From: JAWPMV01 sp038527215
GTDB taxonomy: Bacteria; Bacteroidota; Bacteroidia; J057
Length of the DNA: 36,575 bases
Assembly: GCA_038527215.1 (NCBI GenBank)
Contig: JBCBGC010000083.1
Span: 1 to 36,575 of the forward strand
Direction: 5' to 3'
Below, piece by piece: positions 15,603 to 23,435 of the stretch. Both the position numbers and the translations under genes were made by a program. The notes under the pieces were generated by a model. It made no database searches and was not told the DNA's origin. It worked only from the letters and a program-made list of their open reading frames with translations. Each line of letters begins with the position of its first letter. The first letter of the stretch is position 1.

Positions 15603-17438
15603 ATGGGAAACTACATTGTATCGGCTAGAAAATATCGTCCCGGGACCTTTGCATCTGTGGTAGGCCAGCGCCATATCACCTCGACCCTGCAAAGTGCTAT
15701 CCTCATGGACCAACTGGCGCATGCCTTTCTGTTTTCTGGCCCGAGAGGAGTAGGAAAAACCACCTGTGCGCGGATTCTGGCCAAGGCCATCAACTGCGAG
15801 AACCTGGGAGAAGATGGAGAACCCTGTAATGAATGTGATTCCTGCATTTCCTATAATGAAGGAAAAAGCATCAACATCCATGAGTTGGATGCTGCTTCGA
15901 ACAACAGTGTAGATGATATCCGGAACCTCATTGAGCAGACGCGCTACGTACCCCCCAACGGTAAAAAGAGTGTCTACATCATTGATGAGGTTCATATGCT
16001 TTCCCAGGCGGCTTTCAACGCTTTTCTGAAAACCCTGGAAGAACCGCCACCGCATGTGCTGTTTATCCTGGCGACCACCGAGAAGCACAAGATTCTGCCA
16101 ACTATCTTGTCCCGCTGTCAGAAATTCGATTTTCGGCGCATTAAAGTGGAGGACATTGCCCGTCACCTGGAATACATCGCCAAGGAGGAAAAGCAGGAGC
16201 ATGAATTTGCTGCCTTGCAACAGATCGCCCTCAAAGCGGACGGAGCGCTTCGGGATGCCCTTAGTTTATATGATCAGCTGACCAGCTATGCCACCGGACC
16301 GCTCACCTTTAAGGATGTCCTGGAAAATCTGAACATCCTGGATTATGACTATTACTTCTCCACGGTTCGGCACATGAGCGAGCGGACGCATGGAGAATTG
16401 CTGGTCTTACTTAATGAAATCATAGAAAAAGGCTTCGAGGCCAAAGACTTTATTGTAGGGCTGACCGCCCACTTCCGCAACCTTCTGGTGGCCCAAGATC
16501 CGCAGACCGTGCAACTGCTGGAAACCTCCGAAAACGTCAAGCGTGAATATTTGGAGCAAAGTAGAGCCATGGAGCCTACTTTATTGCTCAATGCGTTTCA
16601 TCTTTGCTCAGAAGCGGAACAGCAAGCTCGCTTCGCTACCCACCCCCGCTTAGTGGTAGAATTGCTCCTGATTAAGCTGGCTCATTTGGCCAGTGCGGTT
16701 GAGGTGGCTAGCGATCCTCAAGCGGCCTCGGAATTGGTAAAAAAAAAGCCTATAGCTGAGCAAAAAGTTGCTACAACATCTAATTCACCCGCTGAAATAC
16801 CTCCCAAAGCTCCTCCGAAGAAAGAGACGCCCCCAGTCGAACCCCAGATTCCTCCTCCGCCTGCTCCCAAAACCCCTGCGAGCGTCTCTGTTTCTGGAAA
16901 CGGCCACAGCAAGCCACCGGTTTCGACTACAAAGCCCAAAGGCATGATGCCTTCTTTGAAGCTCTCGAATACCTTTGAAGGGATGCAGCCTCAGCTAAAA
17001 GAAATCGCTGAAGCGGCAAAGTCTTCCGAAGAAACGGAGGAAAATCTCACCTACGACGTCGATCCGACGGTTCAGGTTCCTGAGAAAGAGTTTCATCAGC
17101 ATTTAGGCACTTTTTTAGAGGGGCTGAAAAAACAAAATAAGATGAATTTAGTTTCAGCCTTTCAGGGAGGTAAAACTTCTTTCGAGCATAACAAATGGAT
17201 TCTATTGCTTGAAAATGAGATATTTATGTCCCTGGTGGCTTCTGAGAAGAGTCTTTTGCCCTACCTAAGAGAGCAGTTAAATATCCCACACCTATTCCTG
17301 GAAGCGAGGGTGGATGCCTCTGCTCAACCCAAACAGGAAATCCCCTATACAGAGGAGGATAAATTGAAGGTTATGAGCGAAAAGAACCCCAACTTGAAGA
17401 AACTTCAGGAAATATTTAAGACGAGAATTATCTATTAG
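15603..17438 (+). CDS. dnaX: DNA polymerase III subunit gamma/tau
   Basis: The 611-residue product is the clamp-loader ATPase of the replicative polymerase. The N-terminal AAA+ module carries Walker A GPRGVGKT (46-53), a four-Cys zinc site (C65, C75, C78, C81), Walker B YIIDEVHML and the sensor segment LATTEKHKILPTILSRCQKFDFRRI. After the lid and collar domains (to about 365) comes a Pro/Lys-rich linker (about 385-445) and a tau-like C-terminal domain that ends in KNPNLKKLQEIFKTRIIY. The linker is compositionally biased (PPKAPPKKETPPVEPQIPPPP). No slippery A-run suggesting programmed frameshifting is obvious in the expected place, although an 8-A run occurs at 16740-16747 (codons for KKKP). 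The 17439-17723 gap follows. Confidence 0.97.
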   Translation: MGNYIVSARKYRPGTFASVVGQRHITSTLQSAILMDQLAHAFLFSGPRGVGKTTCARILAKAINCENLGEDGEPCNECDSCISYNEGKSINIHELDAASNNSVDDIRNLIEQTRYVPPNGKKSVYIIDEVHMLSQAAFNAFLKTLEEPPPHVLFILATTEKHKILPTILSRCQKFDFRRIKVEDIARHLEYIAKEEKQEHEFAALQQIALKADGALRDALSLYDQLTSYATGPLTFKDVLENLNILDYDYYFSTVRHMSERTHGELLVLLNEIIEKGFEAKDFIVGLTAHFRNLLVAQDPQTVQLLETSENVKREYLEQSRAMEPTLLLNAFHLCSEAEQQARFATHPRLVVELLLIKLAHLASAVEVASDPQAASELVKKKPIAEQKVATTSNSPAEIPPKAPPKKETPPVEPQIPPPPAPKTPASVSVSGNGHSKPPVSTTKPKGMMPSLKLSNTFEGMQPQLKEIAEAAKSSEETEENLTYDVDPTVQVPEKEFHQHLGTFLEGLKKQNKMNLVSAFQGGKTSFEHNKWILLLENEIFMSLVASEKSLLPYLREQLNIPHLFLEARVDASAQPKQEIPYTEEDKLKVMSEKNPNLKKLQEIFKTRIIY

Positions 17439-17664
17439 TGGGAGATTTTTGAGATAATAACTTTCAAAGGTTGCGTTTTTGCCCCAAAAGTGTTTTGTTT
17501 GTAAAAAGTCCTAAATAGGATTATTTCGCTAACCAGCAAAATCTCTGGCGTAAATGGGTTGATGAAGCGTTCTTTTAGCGAAGAAGCTCTTTACAAGGAT
17601 GAACATTATTGAAGAGATTTTGCTAGTTTTTCAGAAAGAGTAGAAAATTCTTCCTGTATTTATT

Positions 17665-17687
17665 CCCAGTAATTGTATATTACTGGG
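17665..17687. promoter_or_regulatory. Palindromic operator candidate for the MarR regulator
   Basis: CCCAGTAAT-TGTAT-ATTACTGGG is a perfect 9-bp inverted repeat with a 5-bp centre, 36 bp ahead of the MarR-type gene at 17724. It is not followed by a T-run, so it is not a terminator. MarR proteins bind palindromes of about this size in their own promoters, so autoregulation is the simplest reading. The rest of the 17439-17723 gap shows no gene or other clear signal. Confidence 0.6.
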
Positions 17688-17723
17688 CATTGCTGAATCA
17701 ACCTATCTAAATTACCTCAAACT

Positions 17724-18176
17724 ATGCATGAAAACCAGGACGCAATGGCAAACAGGCTGACCCGGCTGGAGCAAAGCTTGTTCGAACTGAGCGCGGTGAT
17801 CAACAGACACCAAGAGATCGTGCAAAAACGTTTTAAAGTTTCCGCGGTGGAAATTGATATCCTGAAACTTCTAGATATGGAAGGCGATAAAAAAATGAAG
17901 GATATCGGAGAGCGGGTTAATGTAAAACTTTCTAACCTGACCAACATTATCGACCGTTTGGAATCTCAGAAACTCGTAAAAAGAGTAAATTCTAAAACTG
18001 ACCGTCGTTCCATTTTTGTACACGTCTCTACCAAAGGTAAAAAGTTGCTGGCCGACTATGCCGAATTTTTGCGTGAACTATCTACCCGCATGAAGCAAAC
18101 CATGCAGGAAGATCAATTTGGAATCCTGGTTGACGGATTAGAAAAAATTTCTAAGGTACCTATTCCTGGTTATTAA
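17724..18176 (+). CDS. MarR family transcriptional regulator
   Basis: The 150-residue product has the MarR winged-helix layout: an N-terminal dimerisation helix (NRLTRLEQSLFELSAVINRHQ), VSAVEIDILKLL, the recognition region KKMKDIGERVNVKLSNLTNIIDRLESQKLVKRV, the wing NSKTDRRSIFVHVSTKGKKLL and a C-terminal helix for dimerisation. These regulators usually repress genes involved in stress, efflux or degradation and release DNA on ligand binding or Cys oxidation; no Cys is present here, so a thiol switch is excluded. It is a single-gene unit with a palindrome 36 bp upstream and a strong terminator at 18230-18257, so its targets must lie elsewhere or be itself. Confidence 0.92.
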   Translation: MHENQDAMANRLTRLEQSLFELSAVINRHQEIVQKRFKVSAVEIDILKLLDMEGDKKMKDIGERVNVKLSNLTNIIDRLESQKLVKRVNSKTDRRSIFVHVSTKGKKLLADYAEFLRELSTRMKQTMQEDQFGILVDGLEKISKVPIPGY

Positions 18177-18229
18177 TTCTCTACCCAGACACTAAGGACG
18201 ACATTCCTCCCATTCCAGCCAAGAAATCT

Positions 18230-18257
18230 GCATCCCACATTGTGGGATGCTTTTTTT
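18230..18257 (+). terminator. Terminator after the MarR-type gene
   Basis: GCATCCCACA (18230-18239) and TGTGGGATGC (18241-18250) form a long GC-rich stem followed by seven T (18251-18257). The T-run touches the stop codon of the convergent NlpC/P60 gene. Confidence 0.9.
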
Positions 18258-18900
18258 ATGGGTTCAACATCCGCATCGCCTTCCGAAACCGGACCCGCCA
18301 GTAGTCATCTTCCATGCTGTCCACTCTGACGCCCCGGCTGCTCGTCGCGTGGATAAAATCTACCTTCCCGCGCCATACCCTGGTTACCATGCCCACGTGA
18401 TTGATGGTCTGGCCTTTTTTTGAGTCAAAAAACAACAGGTCTCCTACTGTTACCTCATATAAGTTCACCTCTTTTCCCGTCTCGGCCTGTCGGCGAGAAG
18501 TACGCGGCAGCTGTACGCCTATAGCCTCGTAGGCCCGATAGGTCAGGCCCGAGCAATCAATGCCCGCATGGTCCATGCCCCCCAGCAGATAGGGAGTCCC
18601 CATATAGGACTCGGCTTTTTCAATCACATTGGCGGCTGGCAAATAGGGTTCCAGGATGGGTACGGCTTCATCAGCCGTTGGTTCAAGATCAGAAATATGA
18701 GATACCACCGGGATGTCTGCTGCCTTACCCGCCGGAGGACGTGCCGCAGTGGAAGCCCCCGGAAGATTGGGTTCAGTGGCCTTGATCGGAGCTACCGGCC
18801 GGTTTTTCAGTAAATAATCATAGCGATTGGTAGGCTTGAGTAGGCTACAGGAAGTCAGCAGGTAAAGCGATCCTACCAAGATAAACGGGGTTCTTTTCAT
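18256..18900 (-). CDS. NlpC/P60 family lipoprotein peptidase
   Basis: The 214-residue protein begins with a lipoprotein signal (MKRTPFILVGSLYLLTSC, lipobox Cys18). A Pro/Ala-rich linker (about 35-85) leads to the NlpC/P60 domain with catalytic Cys116 in GIDCSGLTYRAYEAIG, His168 in INHVGMV and His184 in DFIHATSSRGVRV. Such enzymes cut peptide bonds in peptidoglycan stems, typically D-Glu-gamma-diaminoacid links, and the lipid anchor puts it in the envelope. The frame is open 64 codons further upstream, but that extension runs through the intergenic repeat region and would bury the signal peptide, so the ATG at 18898-18900 is used. The terminator of the convergent MarR gene overlaps its 3' end. 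Confidence 0.92.
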   Translation of the reverse strand: MKRTPFILVGSLYLLTSCSLLKPTNRYDYLLKNRPVAPIKATEPNLPGASTAARPPAGKAADIPVVSHISDLEPTADEAVPILEPYLPAANVIEKAESYMGTPYLLGGMDHAGIDCSGLTYRAYEAIGVQLPRTSRRQAETGKEVNLYEVTVGDLLFFDSKKGQTINHVGMVTRVWRGKVDFIHATSSRGVRVDSMEDDYWRVRFRKAMRMLNP

Positions 18901-18988
18901 GGCAAGTGGGGTATTAGGTATGCTTAAGATACAAGTTAAGCTTGCGGAGCCCGACCGCAAAAATTGCAGGAATCTAACGTTGGGGGCT

Positions 18989-19052
18989 GAACATCCCCGC
19001 TCGAACTCGCCGCGACCTGTCGAGAACATCCCCGCTCGCACTGGCCGCAACC
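18989..19052. repeat. Two 29-bp direct repeats, 35-bp period
   Basis: Copies at 18989-19017 and 19024-19052 both begin GAACATCCCCGCTCG and agree at 26 of 29 positions, with a 6-bp spacer. Two copies with a 6-bp spacer do not make a CRISPR array. They look like a short tandem duplication or part of a dispersed repeat. Confidence 0.8.
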
Positions 19053-19111
19053 CCTTGAAAGGGGTTTTCGCTCGAAGCCTTGTCGCAGACAATGCATCAA
19101 CAAAAGTGTCA

Positions 19112-19156
19112 CCCCGGAAAGGCTTTTTTCTGCTAAGGAAAAAGCCTTATCCGGGG
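19112..19156. repeat. Long hairpin A (17-bp stem, one bulge)
   Basis: 19112-19128 (CCCCGGAAAGGCTTTTT) pairs with 19139-19156 with a single bulged A at 19149 and a 10-nt loop (19129-19138). Its 3' arm shares 19148-19156 with hairpin B, so the two cannot form at once in one RNA. Confidence 0.8.
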
Positions 19157-19195
19157 TCTCCATGATCTTTTTAGCAAACATGGAGACCCCGGATA
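19148..19195. repeat. Long hairpin B (perfect 17-bp stem)
   Basis: TATCCGGGGTCTCCATG (19148-19164) and its exact reverse complement (19179-19195) enclose a 14-nt loop. The loop contains TTAGCA (19171-19176), complementary to TGCTAA (19131-19136) in the loop of hairpin A. The stem has no T-run directly after it on the plus strand; on the minus strand AGGCTTTTT follows. Confidence 0.85.
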
Positions 19196-19265
19196 GCCCA
19201 CCTCCCTATGGTCGCGTGCTTCCGGGCTGACATAAAGGCTGGAGAAAACGCCACGCAGGGCGTCC

Positions 19266-19622
19266 CTACCCCAATTCCACATTGGGATCCCAATAATATT
19301 TGTCTAGATTTTTGATCTTAAAATCTACTACCTCAATGCCCTCAGCGAGCAGACTGGCTTCCATGGGTCTTTCCTTGGGAAAATGATGGCGACCGGTCAG
19401 TTCGCCATTGCGATTGACCACTCGGTGGGCAGGAACCTGATGCTGGGTGAAGCTGGCATTCATGGCATAACCGACCATGCGGGCACTGCGGGCTGCACCC
19501 AAATAGCGGGCGATCGCTCCGTAGGAAGTAACCCGGCCCTTGGGGATCAGCCGGACTACATCGTATACATCCAGAAAAAAATCCTGTCTTTTATGGTGTC
19601 TGGGAAAGTTTTCCGCTTTCAT
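19266..19622 (-). CDS. MGMT-family alkyltransferase-like protein (no active-site Cys)
   Basis: The 118-residue product is a short member of the O6-alkylguanine-DNA alkyltransferase fold: DVYDVVRLIPKGRVTSYGAIARYLGAARSARMVGYAMNA followed by HQVPAHRVVNRNGELTGRHHF. Active methyltransferases have PCHR; here the motif is PAHR (64-67), with Ala65 where the alkyl-accepting Cys should be. It therefore belongs to the alkyltransferase-like (ATL) group, which binds O6-alkylguanine lesions and is thought to hand them to nucleotide excision repair. Its ATG (19620-19622) lies inside the 3' end of the O-antigen-ligase-like gene, a 32-bp overlap on the same strand, so the genes are probably translationally coupled even though their functions appear unrelated. 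Confidence 0.92.
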   Translation of the reverse strand: MKAENFPRHHKRQDFFLDVYDVVRLIPKGRVTSYGAIARYLGAARSARMVGYAMNASFTQHQVPAHRVVNRNGELTGRHHFPKERPMEASLLAEGIEVVDFKIKNLDKYYWDPNVELG

Positions 19623-21051
19623 GCCATTTCTCTAGGAGGTGAAGGATCAGCAGATTGAGCCAGAACATGGCGCCGATTTTGTCTACCTCAATCAATTCAT
19701 TCAACAAGCTATGAAAAAGAATGGTAATTAAGCTCAAAAGCGCCATCATCAAATAGCTCCTGCTCCGTGCATCCGGCATAAGTGGGTATAGCCTGGCTGC
19801 TTTGAGCAGCATATACAAGCACAAGCCAATGAACAATAGGCCTCCGAGGATGCCTTGTTCGGAAAAAGTCTGCAAAAAGTAATTGTGCGTGGTGGACTGC
19901 TCGGGATTATCCGAGACATAGGTACGAAAGGCATCGTCCGTATAGCGTTTATAGACCTGGTTAAAGGTACTGGGCCCCGAACCCGTCAGCGGCAGGTCGG
20001 CGATCATATTTTTGGCGGCTACCCAACGATAGAAGCGCTCCATACTGGAAATCTCCGTCCCGGAAATGGTCGCCTGCAAGTGTCCGGTCAGGTCGCCCTC
20101 ATGCCAAACCGTCTTCTGATAGTTAGGGGCAAATTCATAGAATTTATTGTCGTTGATCAGCCAGCCCAGGATCAGGGTGGTGAACACAATCCCTACATAG
20201 ATAAGCTTATCAAAGAGCCTTCGTTTAATCACCAGGTCGATAAAAGGGAGTAATACCAATGCCAGCCAAGCCCCACGTTTGAAGGTCAGAATGGTGGCAA
20301 AAGCAATCAGCAGGGTCCCGGCAATGATGATATACCATTCCAGACTTTTGGGGTTGTACCAGGTGCGGGCATACCAACACCAGGGCAGGAAGAGGACCAG
20401 GGTCGCCGCATAAACCACCCCATTGGCGAAAAAGGGCATGGGGATATTGTGCGCAGTCTCGAAGCTGAAACCTTCCAGGCCATGTTGAATGGTAATGATG
20501 ATAACGACCAGGAGCAAAGGGATAAAAAAGGTCCAGAAGAGCCGGGGAATCTGTTTAGGATCCTGGATGATTTTTTCCCCCATGTAAATAAAGGCTGCCA
20601 GATACCAGACTTTTGCCAGCAAAAACTTAAAGGAGCGGAAAGGATATTCTGAGGTCAGCGTAGTAAAGGCGGTCCAAAAGAGAATGAGAAATATCAGGAG
20701 ATGGAAAGGGTAAATCTTTCGTTCCCGCTTAAACTGCCGACCCGCCAGCCAATCCAGGATAAATACCACCAGAAAGACCAACATCAGGGGTTCGGTCGCT
20801 ACATCCAGGGTAAAGCCATCTGCCACTTCCCACTGGATAGAAAGGGGAATGGCGGCTACCATCAGATAAAACAGGGGCTTGTAGTCGTACACCACCAGCA
20901 GGCCTGCGACCACGGCCAAAGGCGCGGCAAAGAGCTGCCAGAATTTGAGTTTCAGGCCTATTCCCAACGGCAAAAGAATCGCCAGCGCCAAGCCAAATAA
21001 GGCCAGCTTGCGCCAGGTATGGATCGATATGCGGTCGAGAAATTTGAGCAT
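19591..21051 (-). CDS. O-antigen ligase family (Wzy_C-type) membrane protein
   Basis: The 486-residue product is a polytopic membrane protein with about eleven to twelve hydrophobic helices. It carries the Wzy_C pattern: a large periplasmic loop between helices with FKRGAWLALVLLPFIDLV before it and RFYRWVAAKNMIADLPLTGSGPSTFNQVYKRY then TTHNYFLQTFSEQGILGGLLFIGL after it. The R-x-x-x-W-x-x-A ... G-x-G-P-x-x-F and H-N-x-x-L-Q-x-x-x-E-x-G-x-x-G segments are the usual ones. Such proteins join or polymerise lipid-linked glycans at the periplasmic face. Ligase and polymerase roles cannot be told apart from sequence alone. The upstream Wzz-like gene ends exactly where this one starts (TAA then ATG), and the ATL gene overlaps its end. 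Confidence 0.9.
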   Translation of the reverse strand: MLKFLDRISIHTWRKLALFGLALAILLPLGIGLKLKFWQLFAAPLAVVAGLLVVYDYKPLFYLMVAAIPLSIQWEVADGFTLDVATEPLMLVFLVVFILDWLAGRQFKRERKIYPFHLLIFLILFWTAFTTLTSEYPFRSFKFLLAKVWYLAAFIYMGEKIIQDPKQIPRLFWTFFIPLLLVVIIITIQHGLEGFSFETAHNIPMPFFANGVVYAATLVLFLPWCWYARTWYNPKSLEWYIIIAGTLLIAFATILTFKRGAWLALVLLPFIDLVIKRRLFDKLIYVGIVFTTLILGWLINDNKFYEFAPNYQKTVWHEGDLTGHLQATISGTEISSMERFYRWVAAKNMIADLPLTGSGPSTFNQVYKRYTDDAFRTYVSDNPEQSTTHNYFLQTFSEQGILGGLLFIGLCLYMLLKAARLYPLMPDARSRSYLMMALLSLITILFHSLLNELIEVDKIGAMFWLNLLILHLLEKWHESGKLSQTP

Positions 21052-22200
21052 TTAAGCTGCTGCTTCCTCCGTTTTGGTATCCAGGCGACCGGTGATGCCA
21101 TTCACCAGAACGGCCCCCATGATACTGGCCAGTCCGGCAATCAATAAGGTGGCCAGGAGGATCACCCAGCGGACCGGGCGGGCTTTTTTGTCTGAAGGCT
21201 GGGCTTCTTCAGTTACCAGAATGGTGGTGAAGGCTTCCATGTCCATCAGGTCAAAGACCTCGATTTTTTCCCGGGCATCCTTGATATCACGGGCCAGATA
21301 CTCGCAGATTTCTTCCAGGGCCAAAACCTGGTCTAATCCTTCCCGAAAGGTCTCCAGGTTGAGGTTGGTGCCGCTTTTTGCGTTGACCATGCCGTAGACT
21401 TTGTTACGGGCTCCCTGGGTTCTGATCTTGGCTTCCTCTAGCATGGAATTGCCTGAGCGAGAAGTCATGGAAAGGATTTTTTCCTCGGTACGAGCTTCGG
21501 ATAGCGCGGCTTCGGCCAGCATCACTTGCTCTACCATACGCTCAGTCTGGGTTTCCGCATTGAATACATTATAGCGCTTACGGACCCGGCGTAAGCTATC
21601 GGTATACTCCGCCAACTGTACTTCCAGGTTCTCGTAGCCTTTGCGGTACATGGAGTGGATGGAAGCTTTATTCTGCCGCAGCATATTGATGTTCATCTCA
21701 TCTACCTTTTGAACCAGCAGATTGACGATGGCGGCAGCCCGATCAGGATTGATGTCATAGGCTTCAATCTGTAGGCCGTTACCGGCGACACGCACGGTGT
21801 TGACCATGCTATTGTAGGTCCGTAGTACATAGTACTTGGGCGATTCATCATTTTCCGGATGAACGCCATACACATCCCATAGATTGAGCGAATCAATGAT
21901 GAACATTTTGACGGCCTCTGAATTGGCCAGGTGCTCCAGTTTTTCAACCTCCTTAGATTCCCCATAGAGATAAAGAATAGGCTCATCGTGAAAGAGGTTG
22001 ACCACATCGTAACGTTCCGCACTAGTGGGATAGACGATGGTGGAGGACAGGTATTCTGGTTTGTAGATCTGAGGAAGGGTAAAAATGATGGCTAAAATTC
22101 CTGCAAGGGCGACAACCCCGATGATATAGATCAGGTACTTCCGTATGACCTGAAAAATGTAAAGGAGGTTAAAGCTACTTTCCTGCTGAGTTTGAGACAT
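21052..22200 (-). CDS. Wzz-type polysaccharide chain-length / co-polymerase protein
   Basis: The 382-residue product has the layout of polysaccharide co-polymerases: an N-terminal membrane helix (YLIYIIGVVALAGILAIIFTLP) preceded by about 20 cytoplasmic residues, a long periplasmic coiled-coil region (about 55-325, rich in Glu, Arg and Leu) and a C-terminal helix (PVRWVILLATLLIAGLASIMGAVLV). No cytoplasmic BY-kinase domain is fused. The role is control of glycan chain length or export together with the ligase/polymerase-like protein encoded directly behind it, with zero-base spacing. A -7 box TAAATTTG lies at 22265-22272 on the minus strand, about 65 bp ahead of the ATG. Confidence 0.87.
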   Translation of the reverse strand: MSQTQQESSFNLLYIFQVIRKYLIYIIGVVALAGILAIIFTLPQIYKPEYLSSTIVYPTSAERYDVVNLFHDEPILYLYGESKEVEKLEHLANSEAVKMFIIDSLNLWDVYGVHPENDESPKYYVLRTYNSMVNTVRVAGNGLQIEAYDINPDRAAAIVNLLVQKVDEMNINMLRQNKASIHSMYRKGYENLEVQLAEYTDSLRRVRKRYNVFNAETQTERMVEQVMLAEAALSEARTEEKILSMTSRSGNSMLEEAKIRTQGARNKVYGMVNAKSGTNLNLETFREGLDQVLALEEICEYLARDIKDAREKIEVFDLMDMEAFTTILVTEEAQPSDKKARPVRWVILLATLLIAGLASIMGAVLVNGITGRLDTKTEEAAA

Positions 22201-22264
22201 GCGTATGTACCTTGGTGATGTTGCTGAGGATGCTATGCGTGTTGATGGCTTGCATACTCACGCG

Positions 22265-22272
22265 CAAATTTA
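22265..22272 (-). promoter_or_regulatory. TAnnTTTG -7 box for the Wzz-like / ligase-like operon
   Basis: The minus strand reads TAAATTTG here, in the only gap (22201-22292) between the hemW stop and the Wzz-like start. A CTGA/TCAG mini-hairpin just upstream occupies the spacer. The -33 element is not clear. Confidence 0.5.
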
Positions 22273-22292
22273 GCATTTCCCGACTGATAATG

Positions 22293-23426
22293 TCAGGTCA
22301 GAAAAAAATCTCCAATAATTTGATCAGAAAGTAGCCATCCGCTAGGCGTAAGGCGAATCCAGTCTCCGCTATCTTCCCAAACGGAGCGTTTTTGCCAACT
22401 GGCCAGGTGGGAGGCGTAGCGATCCCGCCAGCTAAAACCCAGGAATTGGTCCAGGGTTGGGACGTGCACGCCCTCCTTTTTTCGCCATTGGGTCATCAGG
22501 TATTCGTGGTAGCGGTCCTCGGACGAAAGGATTTCATCAGCCTCTACCGGGCTTTGCCCTTGTGCCAGGGCTTTTACATAGCGGGCATTATTCCGGAGGT
22601 TCCAGGCGCGTTGCTTTCCGTCATAGCTGTGCGCCGAAGGGCCAACCCCCAGATAAGGCAGGCCTCGCCAGTAGGCAGAGTTATGACGGGAAGGAAAGCC
22701 CGGGCGGCAGTAGTTGGACAGCTCATAGTGGTCGTATCCGGCCGCGCTGAGCTGTTCATGCGCCGCTAGAAACTGGGCGTTGATGGCTTCATCTTCTGGG
22801 AGCCGGGTCTGCCCTTTTTTTACCTGATGAAACAAAGCTGTCTTCTCCTCCAGGGTGAGAGCATACAGCGAGAGATGGGGCGCCTCCAGACTGATCAGGG
22901 TCTGTAAGGCTTTTGTCCAGGACTCCAGGGAGGTATGGGGTAAACCAAAAATCAAATCCAGGGAAATATTGGTCAGGCCAATCTGCTGCGCTTCCCGGAC
23001 GGCGGCATAGGCTTGCTCCGGGCTATGGGGCCGGTTCATCCACTGCAATTGCTCGGCTGAAAAACTCTGCAAGCCGATGCTCAGGCGATTGATGCCCTGT
23101 GCTTTAAGCATGCGCAGATAGGTTGGCGTCAGGTCTTCTGGATTGGCTTCCAGGGTGATTTCGGCTTCGGGTACTACAGGGTATTGGGCGAAAATCCCTT
23201 CCAGGATGCTGCCCAATTCCGCTTCGGTCAACACACTGGGTGTCCCTCCGCCAAAGTAGATGGTCTCAATAGGTTCCGGATGAAGAAAAAAATCCTGGCG
23301 GAGCCGCAATTCTTCATTCAGAGCGGCTACCAGTTGCGCTTTCCCTTTCAAATTGGTCAGGAAATGAAAGTCGCAATAGATGCAGGCTTTGCGGCAAAAG
23401 GGAATATGGAGATAGATCCCAGCCAT
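22293..23426 (-). CDS. hemW: Radical SAM heme chaperone HemW
   Basis: The 377-residue product begins MAGIYLHIPFCRKACIYCDFHF, with the radical-SAM CxxxCxxC cluster at C11, C15, C18 followed by the DFHF motif that marks HemW. Further family marks are TIYFGGGTPSVL, ITLEANPEDLTPTYLRMLKAQGINRLSIGLQSF, ISLDLIFGLPHTSLESW and HNSAYWRGLPYLGVGPSAHSY. HemW resembles the coproporphyrinogen dehydrogenase HemN but lacks the HemN-specific N-terminal extension and acts as a heme-inserting chaperone for respiratory proteins. The nine-base gap to the aminotransferase gene upstream suggests one operon. The nearby peroxidase at 5163 is heme-containing, but no link is claimed. Confidence 0.94.
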   Translation of the reverse strand: MAGIYLHIPFCRKACIYCDFHFLTNLKGKAQLVAALNEELRLRQDFFLHPEPIETIYFGGGTPSVLTEAELGSILEGIFAQYPVVPEAEITLEANPEDLTPTYLRMLKAQGINRLSIGLQSFSAEQLQWMNRPHSPEQAYAAVREAQQIGLTNISLDLIFGLPHTSLESWTKALQTLISLEAPHLSLYALTLEEKTALFHQVKKGQTRLPEDEAINAQFLAAHEQLSAAGYDHYELSNYCRPGFPSRHNSAYWRGLPYLGVGPSAHSYDGKQRAWNLRNNARYVKALAQGQSPVEADEILSSEDRYHEYLMTQWRKKEGVHVPTLDQFLGFSWRDRYASHLASWQKRSVWEDSGDWIRLTPSGWLLSDQIIGDFFLT

Positions 23427-23435
23427 CTCCTGCCG

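Larger units (their letters stand above)
18901..19265. other. 365-bp gene-free, hairpin-rich intergenic island
   Basis: The gap between the alkyltransferase-like gene and the NlpC/P60 gene (both minus strand) has no supported gene but is dense in secondary structure. It holds a TTGCGG/CCGCAA stem (18942-18960), two 29-bp direct repeats (18989-19052), an AACCCCTT/AAGGGGTT palindrome (19049-19066), two long overlapping hairpins (19112-19195) and a short ACGCC/GGCGT palindrome (19248-19263). The last resembles the REP-like palindromes that are scattered in multiple copies in many genomes. Origin from a small non-autonomous mobile or REP-type element is possible but unproven. Confidence 0.6.

Noticed and set aside
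15477..16220. 247-codon minus-strand frame over the start of dnaX
   Set aside because: Antisense to well-supported dnaX codons; composition is that of a shadow frame and no family is recognised.
16740..16747. Programmed frameshift site in dnaX producing gamma
   Set aside because: The A-run encodes lysines in frame, lies after the ATPase region as expected, but no stimulatory hairpin or early stop context is evident by eye; not strong enough to claim.
17562..17612. 16-codon frame in the dnaX-MarR gap
   Set aside because: Too short, no promoter or conserved features; chance frame.
18989..19052. Short CRISPR-like array
   Set aside because: Only two copies with a 6-bp spacer, mismatches within the repeat and no cas genes.
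18901..19092. N-terminal extension of the NlpC/P60 protein
   Set aside because: It would place 64 residues encoded by intergenic repeats before a perfect lipoprotein signal peptide.
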